DNA from: a bacterium
Lineage (GTDB): Bacteria > Myxococcota_A > UBA9160 > UBA4427
Assembly (NCBI GenBank): GCA_024742285.1
Contig: JANSYR010000020.1
Span: 1 to 64,000, forward strand
DNA length: 64,000 nucleotides
Direction: 5' to 3'
Position 1 is the first letter of the stretch, and every line of letters starts with the position of its first letter. The translations under genes were made by a program, and so were the position numbers. Shown in pieces: positions 44,426 to 52,924 of the stretch. The notes beneath the pieces were generated by a model, which saw nothing but the letters and a program-made list of their open reading frames with translations, did not search any database and was not told the DNA's origin.

Positions 44426-44924
44426 CGCTCGAGCACACCCGTCGTTCGCGGCGCGGTGACGGCCGCAGTGGATGGCTCGCCCCATAGACGAAGCGAAGTC
44501 GGATCCCGCGCAACGAGCTGACCATCCGACCCACTGGACACCGCGTCGGCTGGGCTGCGCTTGATTCCACTGCGGCCGCCCCCGAGCCACTCACTCGCGT
44601 CGAGGCAGGGCATCCGCCCAGCCCAACCGAGCACGCGCGTATCCCCTGCGAGCAAGCCCCTCCGAGGGAGCGAGGCGGGGTGTCTCGCGGCGAAATAAAG
44701 CGCAGGCCCGCACCCCATCCCCGCTAGCGAGCCGTACGACCAGCTCGCTTCACGAGATCGAAGAAGCTTCGGCTACGAAGGCCGAGCCATTCGCCGCGGG
44801 GCGCACCGTCTCGCGACCCTGACTGGGCAGTCAACGGCCAACGGATGCGCCCGTCGAAACACCCCAATTCGCCGCGGGGCGCACCGTCTCGCGACCGTGG
44901 CACGGCCTTCATCGGCCGACGGGA
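44426..44924. repeat. non-coding spacer with nested inverted repeats and a 30-base direct repeat
   Basis: About 500 bases without a gene. GGCCGCAGTGGA (44461-44472) and TCCACTGCGGCC (44566-44577) are exact reverse complements. Between them GTCGGAT (44498-44504) and ATCCGAC (44524-44530) form an inner pair. GGCTGGGC and GCCCAGCC near 44548 and 44617 can pair too. A 30-base direct repeat beginning ATTCGCCGCGGGGCGCACCG occurs at 44789-44818 and 44867-44896. It follows the acyltransferase and precedes the end of ptsP. It could be a structured RNA, a repeat element or a terminator region. Confidence 0.65.
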
Positions 44925-47237
44925 CTACACGGGTGAGAGCGCCGCTTCGAGGAGCTGGTCCAGCCACTCGCCGATGTCCGGGTGCTGGGTCAGGCCGGCC
45001 GAGCGGAGTCGCGTCGCCGCGATCGCGTGGACCTCGGCGGCGGTCCTGGCGGCGAGTGCCGCGCGCGCGTCCTCTTCGACGTCGCTCGAGTCGAGGGCGC
45101 GGACGATCTCCTTCACGACGGGGATCGACGCCGGCGTCCCGGAGAGCTCGCCGATGCCGAGACCGACCAGGATCGGGACCGAGAGGGGGTTCGTCGCCAT
45201 CTCGCCGCAGACCGAGACCGGGATGTTGGCGTCACGCCCCGCGCGGACCGACGACTCGATCAGGTGCAGGACCGCCGGGTGGAGCGAGTCGTAGAGATGG
45301 GCGACACGCTCGTTGCCGCGGTCGACGGCGAGCGTGTACTGGGTCAGATCGTTGGTCCCGATCGAGAAGAAGTCGCATTCCTCCGCGAGGGTCGCGGCGG
45401 TGATCGCCGCCGACGGGACCTCGATCATGATGCCGACCGGGAGATCCGGATCGAAGCGGCTGCCTTCGCGCTCGAGCTCGAGCCGGACTTCGTCGATGAC
45501 CGCCTTCGCTTCGCGTAGCTCCGACAGGCTGCCGATCATGGGAAGCAGGAGCCGCACGTTGCCCAGGGTGCTGGCGCGCAGGATCGCCCGGAGCTGGGCG
45601 TGGAAGTGGTGGCGGTTCTCGAGGGTGAGCCGGATCGAGCGGCAGCCGAGCTGGGGGTTCTCCTCGTCATCGAGTCCGATGTTCGGAATCCCCTTGTCGC
45701 CGCCGAGGTCGAGAGTCCGGATCGTGACCGTGCGCGGCTCCATGTGCTCGACGACGCGATGGTAGAGCTGCTCCTGCTCTTCCTCGCTCGGGAAGCCGCG
45801 GTGGGCCAGCGCCAGGAGCTCGGTCCGGAAGAGCCCGACGCCCTCGGCGCCGTGCTTGTCGACCAGACGCAGGTCCGCGAGCAGCCCGGCGTTCGCCGAC
45901 AACTTCACCCGGCGGCCGTCGAGGGTCTCCGCCGGGCGTTCGCGCATGGCGTCGAGGTGCTCGACCGCGACCTCGAAGTTGTGCTGCGCCTGTTCGAACT
46001 CGCCGATCAGCGCCTCGTCCGGCGAGAGGTAGAGCGTGCCGGTCGCGCCATCGACGATCGCCGTCTCGCCCTCGCGCACTTCCCGGAGCAGGCCGGACGC
46101 GCCGGTCACGGTCGGGATCTCGAGGGTCCGCGCGAAGATCACGCCGTGGCTCGTCCGGCCACCGTGCTCCGCCACGATCGCGGCGACCTTGTCCATCTCG
46201 AGCTGCGCGAAGATCGCAGGCAGGAGCTGGTCGACCACCACGACCGATCCGCGTTTCATCGGCTCGAGCTTGTCGCGCAGACCGAGGAGGCGCTCCATCA
46301 CGCGGTTGCCGACGTCGGCGATATCGGTGCCGCGCTCTCGAAAGTACGGGTCCTCGATCCGTTCGAAGGTCTGGCGGTAGGTCTCGAGGACCTGGGCCAG
46401 CGCCGTGCGCGCGCTGCCGGTCGCGTCGATCGCCTTGGCGACGTTCGTCACGAAGCCCTTGTCCTCGAGGATCTGGATCTGCGTGTGGAAGACCGCGGCG
46501 AACTCGGGACCGAAGCGATCCTGCACGACGTCGCGCATGTCCTCGATCTCGCGGAGGGCGACGTCGATCGCGCGCTTGAAGCGATCGTGCTCCTCCTGCG
46601 TGTGGCTCGAAGGCTGATAGTCGAGGTGGGTCAGCTCGACGTCGCGGTCCATCTGGAAGATCGGGCCGATCGCGACGCCCCGCGCGGTCGCGAGCCCGCG
46701 GATCATCACGTTCTTCTCGGCGCGCGGCCCGCGCAGCCCCGCCTCGCGACGGCGCGCGCGGATCCGGTCGGAGGCGACGATCTTCTCGACCACGGTGCCG
46801 CGCTGATCAGCGGGGGAGGACATCAGCGCGAGGAGCTGCGCGTTGATCACGACCGGCGCCAGGAGCGAGGCGCAGGTCTGGAGCAGCTCGATGTCGGGCT
46901 CGTCGAAGCGGCGGGGCTCGACGGTCTGGATCACGATCACGCCGATCACGACGTCCTGCACGATCAAGGGCGCCGCGAGCAACGAGGCGAATCGCTCCTC
47001 GCCGGTCTCGGGGAAATAGCGGTAGTTCGGGTGGGACTTGGCGTCCTCGATCGCGATCGGCTCGCCGCGCTCGGCCGCCATCCCGACCAGCCCCTCGCCG
47101 ACGGGCAGCTCGACCCGGCCGACCGCCTCCGCTTCGAGCCCCATGGTCGAGGCGAGCGAGAGGCTGTTCAGCTCCGGATCGACCGTGTAGATCGAACAGA
47201 CGTCCGCATCGAGCCGCTTCGACACGAGATCCGTCAC
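44925..47237 (-). CDS. ptsP: GAF-domain phosphoenolpyruvate-protein phosphotransferase (EI-Ntr)
   Basis: 770 residues from the GTG at 47237. An N-terminal GAF domain (DADVCSIYTVDPELNSLSL to about 135) precedes EI: an N-domain with active-site His in GGRTSHGVIFARTL, PEP-binding TLDLGGDKG, GLFRTELLAL and SVCGEMA. It begins the nitrogen-type PTS relay (EINtr, NPr, EIIANtr) from PEP. GAF-like coding continues upstream in frame (ADVAEVVTRSHDLEETLANV, to about 47310) without a normal start codon, so the gene is probably longer than given. The other PTS-Ntr genes are not in the window. Confidence 0.93.
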   Translation of the reverse strand: MTDLVSKRLDADVCSIYTVDPELNSLSLASTMGLEAEAVGRVELPVGEGLVGMAAERGEPIAIEDAKSHPNYRYFPETGEERFASLLAAPLIVQDVVIGVIVIQTVEPRRFDEPDIELLQTCASLLAPVVINAQLLALMSSPADQRGTVVEKIVASDRIRARRREAGLRGPRAEKNVMIRGLATARGVAIGPIFQMDRDVELTHLDYQPSSHTQEEHDRFKRAIDVALREIEDMRDVVQDRFGPEFAAVFHTQIQILEDKGFVTNVAKAIDATGSARTALAQVLETYRQTFERIEDPYFRERGTDIADVGNRVMERLLGLRDKLEPMKRGSVVVVDQLLPAIFAQLEMDKVAAIVAEHGGRTSHGVIFARTLEIPTVTGASGLLREVREGETAIVDGATGTLYLSPDEALIGEFEQAQHNFEVAVEHLDAMRERPAETLDGRRVKLSANAGLLADLRLVDKHGAEGVGLFRTELLALAHRGFPSEEEQEQLYHRVVEHMEPRTVTIRTLDLGGDKGIPNIGLDDEENPQLGCRSIRLTLENRHHFHAQLRAILRASTLGNVRLLLPMIGSLSELREAKAVIDEVRLELEREGSRFDPDLPVGIMIEVPSAAITAATLAEECDFFSIGTNDLTQYTLAVDRGNERVAHLYDSLHPAVLHLIESSVRAGRDANIPVSVCGEMATNPLSVPILVGLGIGELSGTPASIPVVKEIVRALDSSDVEEDARAALAARTAAEVHAIAATRLRSAGLTQHPDIGEWLDQLLEAALSPV

Positions 47238-47445
47238 GTTCGCGAGGGTCTCCTCGAGATCGTGGGAGCGCGTGACGACCTCGGCGACGTCCGCGAGGAT
47301 GGAAACTCGATCGGCGATGACGGACTCCGGGGGGCCTCGCGGGGACCGCGGCGGCGGGAAGAACGCGAAGGGTAGCAGCAGCGCGGGCCCGCGACGCGGC
47401 CAGCGGGGCGCAGGACGCGCGGAAGTCCCCGCCCCGAAACGCGAA

Positions 47446-47473
47446 AGCGCCCGAGGCGGCTGCCTCGGGCGCT
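47446..47473 (-). terminator. hairpin downstream of the XRE regulator gene
   Basis: AGCGCCCGAGGC and GCCTCGGGCGCT form a perfect 12-base-pair stem with a 4-base loop; on the minus strand TTTCGCGTTT follows. It lies about 48 bases after the stop of the XRE gene, on the correct side. Confidence 0.75.
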
Positions 47474-47520
47474 CTCGAAGGTGCGGTGGAGCCGGCTGGG
47501 CTCCCCTCCCCGTCCATCGC

Positions 47521-47778
47521 TCAGTGCGAGGTCGGGAACCCCATGGGTCGCGCGACCGGCGGGAAGACCTGGTCCTTGTCCTCGAAGGAGAGGCCGAGCG
47601 CCAGGAGGATCTTCCGCTTGGTGTCCATGCGGCAGTTCATCCCCTTCTCGACGCTATGAATCGTTCGCAGGGCGACCTTGGCCTTCCGAGCCAGCTGCGC
47701 CTGCGTCATGAGCTTGTTCTCACGAAGCTCTCGAACACGGTTCGGTACGCGCTCTTCCTGAGCGTTCATCGAATCCAT
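47521..47778 (-). CDS. XRE-family helix-turn-helix regulator
   Basis: 85 residues from the ATG at 47778 (GTG at 47787 possible), with GGGGGTG about 10 bases upstream. HTH_3 domain: RVRELRENKLMTQAQLARKA then VALRTIHSVEKGMNCRMDTKRKILLALGL. The C-terminal 18 residues are Pro-rich. A stand-alone small DNA-binding protein, divergent from the AsmA-like gene, with two strong inverted repeats in the shared upstream region. Target unknown; autoregulation is likely. Confidence 0.9.
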   Translation of the reverse strand: MDSMNAQEERVPNRVRELRENKLMTQAQLARKAKVALRTIHSVEKGMNCRMDTKRKILLALGLSFEDKDQVFPPVARPMGFPTSH

Positions 47779-47950
47779 CACAATCACACCCCCGTTTTCC
47801 GATGCTCCAGGAGTTGCTCCCGGAGTACGTCACTTGAATCATTCGGCGATTCGTCGGTCCCGGGGCCTTTCTTGAGCAATTTCACCCCGTTGGAGCGTTT
47901 TTCGGCCGCTTCCCCGCGCGCCGCGTGCCGATGCAGAGGACTCGCGCGGA

Positions 47951-48009
47951 ACCGGCGACATGGAGGCACTCGTCGCCGGTCCGTGACCCCTCATTGAGTG
48001 AAATGAGGG
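47951..48009. promoter_or_regulatory. two inverted repeats in the XRE / AsmA-like divergent region
   Basis: ACCGGCGAC-N12-GTCGCCGGT (47951-47980) and CCCTCATT-N6-AATGAGGG (47988-48009) are both perfect. They lie about 80-170 bases before the AsmA-like ATG and 170-230 bases before the XRE start. They could be operators for the XRE protein or structures in a leader transcript. The rest of 47779-48088 shows nothing else. Confidence 0.4.
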
Positions 48010-48088
48010 TTCGTGCACGCGCAACTGTGCGGCGGCGACCGGAAGGACCCGGCGGGCAGACGCCATCACGTAGGGGCTTCGACTCAGG

Positions 48089-50920
48089 ATGAATCCCGAG
48101 GAGACAGGACCGCAGCAGCCCTTTGCTAGGTTCGTCCGCCTGTTCAGGGGGGTTCCGCCGGTGCGGCGCAGCTGGATGCGCCTGTTCTGGATGGCCGTGG
48201 TCCTGGTCGGCATCGTCGCCGGCTACCTCGTGTCCTCCGGCGTGGGCACGCGTCTTCTACACACCGAGATCGAGACGCAGCTCAGCCGCCTGCTCCAGGG
48301 CCCGGTCGGGATCGGCGCGGTCGGCCTGAGCTGGGAGGAGGGCCTGCGCGTCGAGGCGCGGGATCTCACCGCCTACCCGAGCCCCATCGAAGACACACCG
48401 CACGGGCTACGCGCGCGGCGCGTCGTCGCCTGGGTCGACCTCCTTGCCCTGATGGTCGGGCGACTCGAGCTCTCGACGCTCGTCCTCGAGGGCCCCCACG
48501 TCCGACTCGTCCAGGACGTCGACGGGGGCTGGGTCGGGCTGCCGCTGCCGGCGCCCTCGTCCTATCCCGACGAGGGCCTCGACGACCGGGAGCCCGCGGA
48601 GCGGGTCTTCGCGCGACTCGCCGAGCTCGACGGCGCCGCCTCACGCGTCGCCGACGAGTTCAGCGCCGCGGATCGCATCGTCGTCGTCGACGGAACCCTC
48701 GAGTGGATCGGCCCGCCGACCGCCGAGGGCACGCCCGCACGCCTGCGCGTCGAGCTCCTGAACGGAACCGCCGAGCGCCACTGGCTCTCCGGCGACATCG
48801 CGATCGACTGGCGCGGCGTGTTTCTCGACGGCGTCCACTCGCCCTTCCCCTTCACCCTCGGCGTGCACCGACCCGAGGGCCGCCACTTCGTCTGGAGTCT
48901 CGGCGTCGAGGACATTCCGCTCGCCGCCGCCGAAGCGCCGATCGGCGACCTCTCGGGCATCGCCGACATCGAGGGCACCCTCGATACCCGCTTCCGGCTC
49001 TTCACCGACACCGGCGGGCTGCACCGTCTCGCGGTCGAAGGCGCGATCGAGGATGCGACGATCGGACTGAAGCGCTCCGGCCTCCTCCTCGAACGGGAGC
49101 GCGTCGAGATCGAGGCCGAATTCGAGGTGGACCCGGTCGAGATCCGGCTCGTCCAGTCGCGACTCCAGGGCCCACAGCTCGCCATCGAGTTCCAGGGTTC
49201 GGTCCGTCGACCGATCCGCGAGCTGGCCCCCGCACGAATCGAGGCGCGGACCCGAAGCATCGACCTCGATGCGCTGCGTCGCTACGCCGAATCCCTCGCC
49301 GACGAGTCTCCCGAGGCCCTCACGATCGCCCGGCTGACCGAGCGCGTCGTCGCCGGCCGCGTGAAATCGATCGAGGTCGCGGGGACGGCGTCCCTCGGCG
49401 ATTGGCAGGCCCTCGCCAGCGGCGAGGCGACCGACCTGCCGATCGGCTTCGTCCTCGGCGGATCCTTCGACCAGGTCGTCGTGAAGAGCGGGCCGCAGGA
49501 CGCGCTCGAGAACCTCGAGGGCGAGGTCGAGTGGGTCGGTGACCAGATCCTCTTCAAGAACGGGCGCGGCACCTACCGCGGAACGAAGCTGCCCGAGATG
49601 AACGCCGTCATCAACGGCATGTCGAATCTCGCCCGCACCCGCCCGGAGGAGCGCGAGATCCTCCGCAGCCCCCCACCGCTCCCGGGACTCGGCCCGCTCT
49701 CGGGAATCCTCCGCCCGCGGAACCCGGACGCGCTGCCTCCGATCAAGGTCATCGCCCTCGCCCTCGATCGCCTCGAGCACCCGCTCTTCCGCTGGCCGAT
49801 GGAAGACCTCGAGGTCCTGGTCGAGCCCCTCCGTCGCGGCATGGAGGTGACCGTCCGCAAGGGTCGGTGGGGCGGTGCGCGCGTGAAGGGCGAGGTCGTC
49901 TGGTTCAACGATCCCGAAGCCCCGTCCGTCTCTGCCACGCTCACCCTCTCTCCGCCGGATCCGCCGGATCCGCCGGCGACGCCCGCCGGCGACGGAACGG
50001 ACACGCCTGCCGAAGTCGAGGCCCCGGCCGTGACGGAAGCGCCCGCCGATGGCCTCCTCGCCGACGGCCTGCCGGCCGCGCGATGGGCACAGGGGCGCTT
50101 CGAGATGGAGTTCCGCCCGCGGCGTTGGCTCCCCTTCCAGCGGGCGACCGGTCACGTCCGTCTCGAAGAGACCCGCATCCATCTCGACGATCTCGACATC
50201 GAGGTCGAAGAACAGGGCGCCCTCGCCGCGCGAATGGCACTCGACCTCGATCGCGACGACACCGTCGGCTTCGACACGAGCTTCGCGCTGACCGGCGCGC
50301 GCCTCGACGAGATCGGGCCCTTCGTCGCTCTGCCCGAAGGCCTCGCCATGGGACAGATCGAAGCGACGGGCTCCCTCGCGGGCCGCGTCCGCCCGAAGAC
50401 CAACTTCATCGCCGAGCTCGAAGGTCGCGTCCGCGCGGACGCACGGGACGGCACGGTCCAGACGAGCCTGCCCCTGCTCTTCCGCCTCGCGAAGGCGACG
50501 GAGGGCTACAACCCCTTCGCGAACGAGGACCGCCTCGCCTACGAGACGATGGACGGGACCTTCGCGATCGATCGCGGCGTGATCTCGGTCGAGGACTTCG
50601 AGATCGAGGGCCCGCTCCGGGTCTTCGCCCGCGCCGACATCGACACGAACCCGAAGCCCGCCACGATCCGCAGCGTGGTCGGCATCTTCCTCTTCCGGAA
50701 GCCGTCGGCGCTCCTGGACAATCTGCCCCTCGTCCGCAGCTTCCTGCCCGGCTCCGAGCGCGGCCTCTTCGGCACCTACTTCGAGGTCGAGGGCGCGCTC
50801 GACGATCCGGACGTCGATGCGCTGCCGGTGCAGACGCTCATGTCGGGCGTGCCCGACGTGATCAAGGCGCCCTTCAAGGCCCTGAGGTACCTCTTCGACG
50901 GCGGAGGCGAGGACTCGTGA
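48089..50920 (+). CDS. AsmA-like envelope protein
   Basis: 943 residues. A short basic cytoplasmic N-terminus, one membrane helix (LFWMAVVLVGIVAGYLVSS, about 33-51), then a long periplasmic beta-rich chain with repeated segments of the AsmA/TamB/YhdP type (for example ARRVVAWVDLLALMVGRLEL, DIEGTLDTRFRLF). The C-terminal part, GTVQTSLPLLFRLAKATEGY through GTYFEVEGALDDPDVDALPV, is the AsmA-like C-terminal domain. Such proteins bridge the periplasm and move phospholipids to the outer membrane. A Pro/Ala-rich linker lies near 620-660. Its stop overlaps the next gene's start (GTGA), coupling it to heptose activation. Confidence 0.85.
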   Translation: MNPEETGPQQPFARFVRLFRGVPPVRRSWMRLFWMAVVLVGIVAGYLVSSGVGTRLLHTEIETQLSRLLQGPVGIGAVGLSWEEGLRVEARDLTAYPSPIEDTPHGLRARRVVAWVDLLALMVGRLELSTLVLEGPHVRLVQDVDGGWVGLPLPAPSSYPDEGLDDREPAERVFARLAELDGAASRVADEFSAADRIVVVDGTLEWIGPPTAEGTPARLRVELLNGTAERHWLSGDIAIDWRGVFLDGVHSPFPFTLGVHRPEGRHFVWSLGVEDIPLAAAEAPIGDLSGIADIEGTLDTRFRLFTDTGGLHRLAVEGAIEDATIGLKRSGLLLERERVEIEAEFEVDPVEIRLVQSRLQGPQLAIEFQGSVRRPIRELAPARIEARTRSIDLDALRRYAESLADESPEALTIARLTERVVAGRVKSIEVAGTASLGDWQALASGEATDLPIGFVLGGSFDQVVVKSGPQDALENLEGEVEWVGDQILFKNGRGTYRGTKLPEMNAVINGMSNLARTRPEEREILRSPPPLPGLGPLSGILRPRNPDALPPIKVIALALDRLEHPLFRWPMEDLEVLVEPLRRGMEVTVRKGRWGGARVKGEVVWFNDPEAPSVSATLTLSPPDPPDPPATPAGDGTDTPAEVEAPAVTEAPADGLLADGLPAARWAQGRFEMEFRPRRWLPFQRATGHVRLEETRIHLDDLDIEVEEQGALAARMALDLDRDDTVGFDTSFALTGARLDEIGPFVALPEGLAMGQIEATGSLAGRVRPKTNFIAELEGRVRADARDGTVQTSLPLLFRLAKATEGYNPFANEDRLAYETMDGTFAIDRGVISVEDFEIEGPLRVFARADIDTNPKPATIRSVVGIFLFRKPSALLDNLPLVRSFLPGSERGLFGTYFEVEGALDDPDVDALPVQTLMSGVPDVIKAPFKALRYLFDGGGEDS

Positions 50921-51426
50921 AGGCGCCGCCCGCCGAGCGAGCGCGCGACAAGGTATTGAGCCTCGAGGCCGCGAAGCACGCCGTGACCCGGGCCCGGCGT
51001 CGCGGAGACACGATCGTCTTCACGAACGGCTGCTTCGACCTTCTCCACCCGGGTCACGTGCGGAGCCTCGAGGCCGCACGCGCCCTCGGCGACCGTCTCG
51101 TCGTCGCCGTCAATCACGACGCGAGCGTGCGACGCCTGAAGGGACCCGATCGACCGGTCCAACCCGCGCGCGTGCGCAAGGAGATCGTCGCCGCCCTCAC
51201 CGCCGTCGACTGGGTCGTGGGGTTCGACGGCGACACGCCGATCCGCGCGATCCGCGCCCTGCGGCCGGACGTCCTCGCGAAGGGCGGCGACTGGGCACTC
51301 GACGAGATCGTCGGACGCGAGGACGTCGAGGGCTGGGGCGGTCGCGTCGCCCGCCTTCCCCTGCTCGCGGGCCACTCGACCACGGCCACCGTCGCCGCCC
51401 TGCGAGACCGCAAGCGGCGGCGCTAG
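50917..51426 (+). CDS. rfaE2: D-glycero-beta-D-manno-heptose 1-phosphate adenylyltransferase
   Basis: 169 residues from a GTG at 50917 overlapping the AsmA-like stop. Nucleotidyltransferase signature TNGCFDLLHPGHVRSLE (HxGH), AVNHDASVRRLKGPDRPVQP, VLAKGGDW and GHSTTATVAAL match the C-terminal domain of HldE (RfaE domain II). It makes ADP-heptose for the LPS inner core. The kinase domain (RfaE1) is absent, so this is the split form; its partner is elsewhere. Gram-negative marker. Confidence 0.93.
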   Translation: MKAPPAERARDKVLSLEAAKHAVTRARRRGDTIVFTNGCFDLLHPGHVRSLEAARALGDRLVVAVNHDASVRRLKGPDRPVQPARVRKEIVAALTAVDWVVGFDGDTPIRAIRALRPDVLAKGGDWALDEIVGREDVEGWGGRVARLPLLAGHSTTATVAALRDRKRRR

Positions 51427-52427
51427 ACGAAGCGGTTCGAGCTGCGCGCGGGGTCGTCGTCGGCGGGCTCCTCGGGCGCGCGCCGATACGGCTCGTCCAG
51501 GAGCGCCTCGATCCGTTCCGTGACCAGATCCGCGACGCCCCGGAACGCGAGCGCGTGGTCCCGCTCGGCGACGCCGGAGAAGGGCGCGTACGCCTCCTTC
51601 ACGTGGAAGGCCGCGAGGTCTTCGTACCGGATCGGCGCGCCGATCCGGTAGGTCACGCGTCCCTTCCTGGCGAAGGGAGAGCCACCGGGATAGAGCGTGT
51701 CCGAGCCGTTGCAGCCGACGGGGACGATCGGGATCTGCAGGTGGAGCGCGATCTGTGCGATCCCGATGTGGCTGTCGAGGAGGCGGATCGAGCGCGTGCC
51801 CTGCGGAAAGATGAGCAGGTCGATCCCGAGATCCCGCGCCTCTTCGTTCAGCTCGACGAAGCGCGCCATCATCGCCAGGAAGAGCTCGCAGATGTAGTCG
51901 GCGTAGTCCCGATCCGCCGGCTCGAAGGGGAAGCCGAGCGGACTTCGCGGTTTGCGCAGCAGGAGCTCCGGGACGTCCGGCGGCTCCGGAAGCGGCGCCG
52001 CCTCGCCGGCGGCGCGTCGATCGACGACGTCCCGCAGGAGCGCGTACTCCTGATCGGTCGGCGTTCGCTGCAGGACCGACTGGAAATCCTTGGTGATCAG
52101 GTAGCCGCGCGAGACCGTCGGCAGCTGGAGCATGCTCTCCATGAACAGCGCGAGCAGTCGGTTCTCGTAGTACTTGCCCTTGACCCAGGCCGCCGTGAAG
52201 CGGCCCCATCGCTTCCAGATCGCGTACTGCCAGGGCCAGTAGTTGTATCGGTCCGTGTGGTTCATCGCGAAGATGACCGGGGCCTCGGGCAGGTTCTCCT
52301 CCCCTTCGATCTCGAGCTCCACGCCGGGCAGGTACACGTAGTTCGCGTGGAGCAGACGCCCGAGGATTCGTTGGGACAGGGGCCGCTGGGTCAGCCCCAG
52401 TCGCTTCAGGCGCGGCAGATCGAGCAT
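51423..52427 (-). CDS. PlsC-like 1-acyl-glycerol-3-phosphate acyltransferase family protein
   Basis: 334 residues from the ATG at 52427. Block I is seen as FAMNHTDRYNYW, where the usual HxxxxD reads H-TDRY-N; block III is LLIFPQGTRS (variant of FPEGTRS) and block IV IPIVPVGCNGSD. The altered Asp/Glu residues suggest a divergent or specialised acyltransferase. A central insertion (about 125-185) is Pro/Leu-rich. Third gene of an operon after moeA and a hypothetical gene, 4 bases after the stop of the latter. Its stop overlaps that of rfaE2 on the other strand. Confidence 0.82.
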   Translation of the reverse strand: MLDLPRLKRLGLTQRPLSQRILGRLLHANYVYLPGVELEIEGEENLPEAPVIFAMNHTDRYNYWPWQYAIWKRWGRFTAAWVKGKYYENRLLALFMESMLQLPTVSRGYLITKDFQSVLQRTPTDQEYALLRDVVDRRAAGEAAPLPEPPDVPELLLRKPRSPLGFPFEPADRDYADYICELFLAMMARFVELNEEARDLGIDLLIFPQGTRSIRLLDSHIGIAQIALHLQIPIVPVGCNGSDTLYPGGSPFARKGRVTYRIGAPIRYEDLAAFHVKEAYAPFSGVAERDHALAFRGVADLVTERIEALLDEPYRRAPEEPADDDPARSSNRFV

Positions 52428-52431
52428 CGGC

Positions 52432-52920
52432 CTAGCACGCCTCCGGCGGCGGAATCGCCAGCCCGAGCGCCACGCCGTCGACGTGCTCCGCCTGGATCGA
52501 AGCGAGCCAGGCGAAGGGATCCTCCTCGCCCCGGGCCACGCTCGCACGCGCGGACGCCAGCGCCGCCTCGCGGCGGAGCATCACGAGCGAACCGGCGGCG
52601 GCACTTCCGTGGACGATCGCGTCGGCTTCGGGCCAACAGGTGAGGGCGAGAACGACGTCCGGCTCGATCCCGCGCACGCCGACGAGGGCGAAGAGTACGC
52701 GCTCTTCGTCCGCCGCCGCGAGGGCCGCCACCCAACCGGACAGCGTCGATCTCGCTTCGGGTTCGCGCACCACGACGAAGCTCGCGGTGAGTACGTCGCG
52801 GGCGTGCTCGACCCGATCTCCGGGCGCCACCTCGAGGGGCACGAGCACGGCGGAGACGTTGCCCAGACGCGCCGAAACGGTCGTCGCCGACTGCGTCGCC
52901 CCTGCCCCGGAGAGCGCCAT
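52432..52920 (-). CDS. hypothetical protein in the moeA operon
   Basis: 162 residues, Ala/Val-rich, with no recognised domain, no signal peptide and no membrane helix. Alternating strands and helices (VSAVLVPLEVAPGDRVEHARDVL, VLFALVGVRGIEPDVVLALTC) suggest a small globular cytosolic protein. It begins 4 bases after the moeA stop and ends 4 bases before the acyltransferase start, so it must be cotranscribed with both. Function unknown. Confidence 0.75.
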   Translation of the reverse strand: MALSGAGATQSATTVSARLGNVSAVLVPLEVAPGDRVEHARDVLTASFVVVREPEARSTLSGWVAALAAADEERVLFALVGVRGIEPDVVLALTCWPEADAIVHGSAAAGSLVMLRREAALASARASVARGEEDPFAWLASIQAEHVDGVALGLAIPPPEAC

Positions 52921-52924
52921 CGCG

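Noticed and set aside
44789-44896. CRISPR-like array from the two 30-base repeats
   Set aside because: Only two copies, no third repeat and no cas genes nearby; treated as a simple direct repeat.
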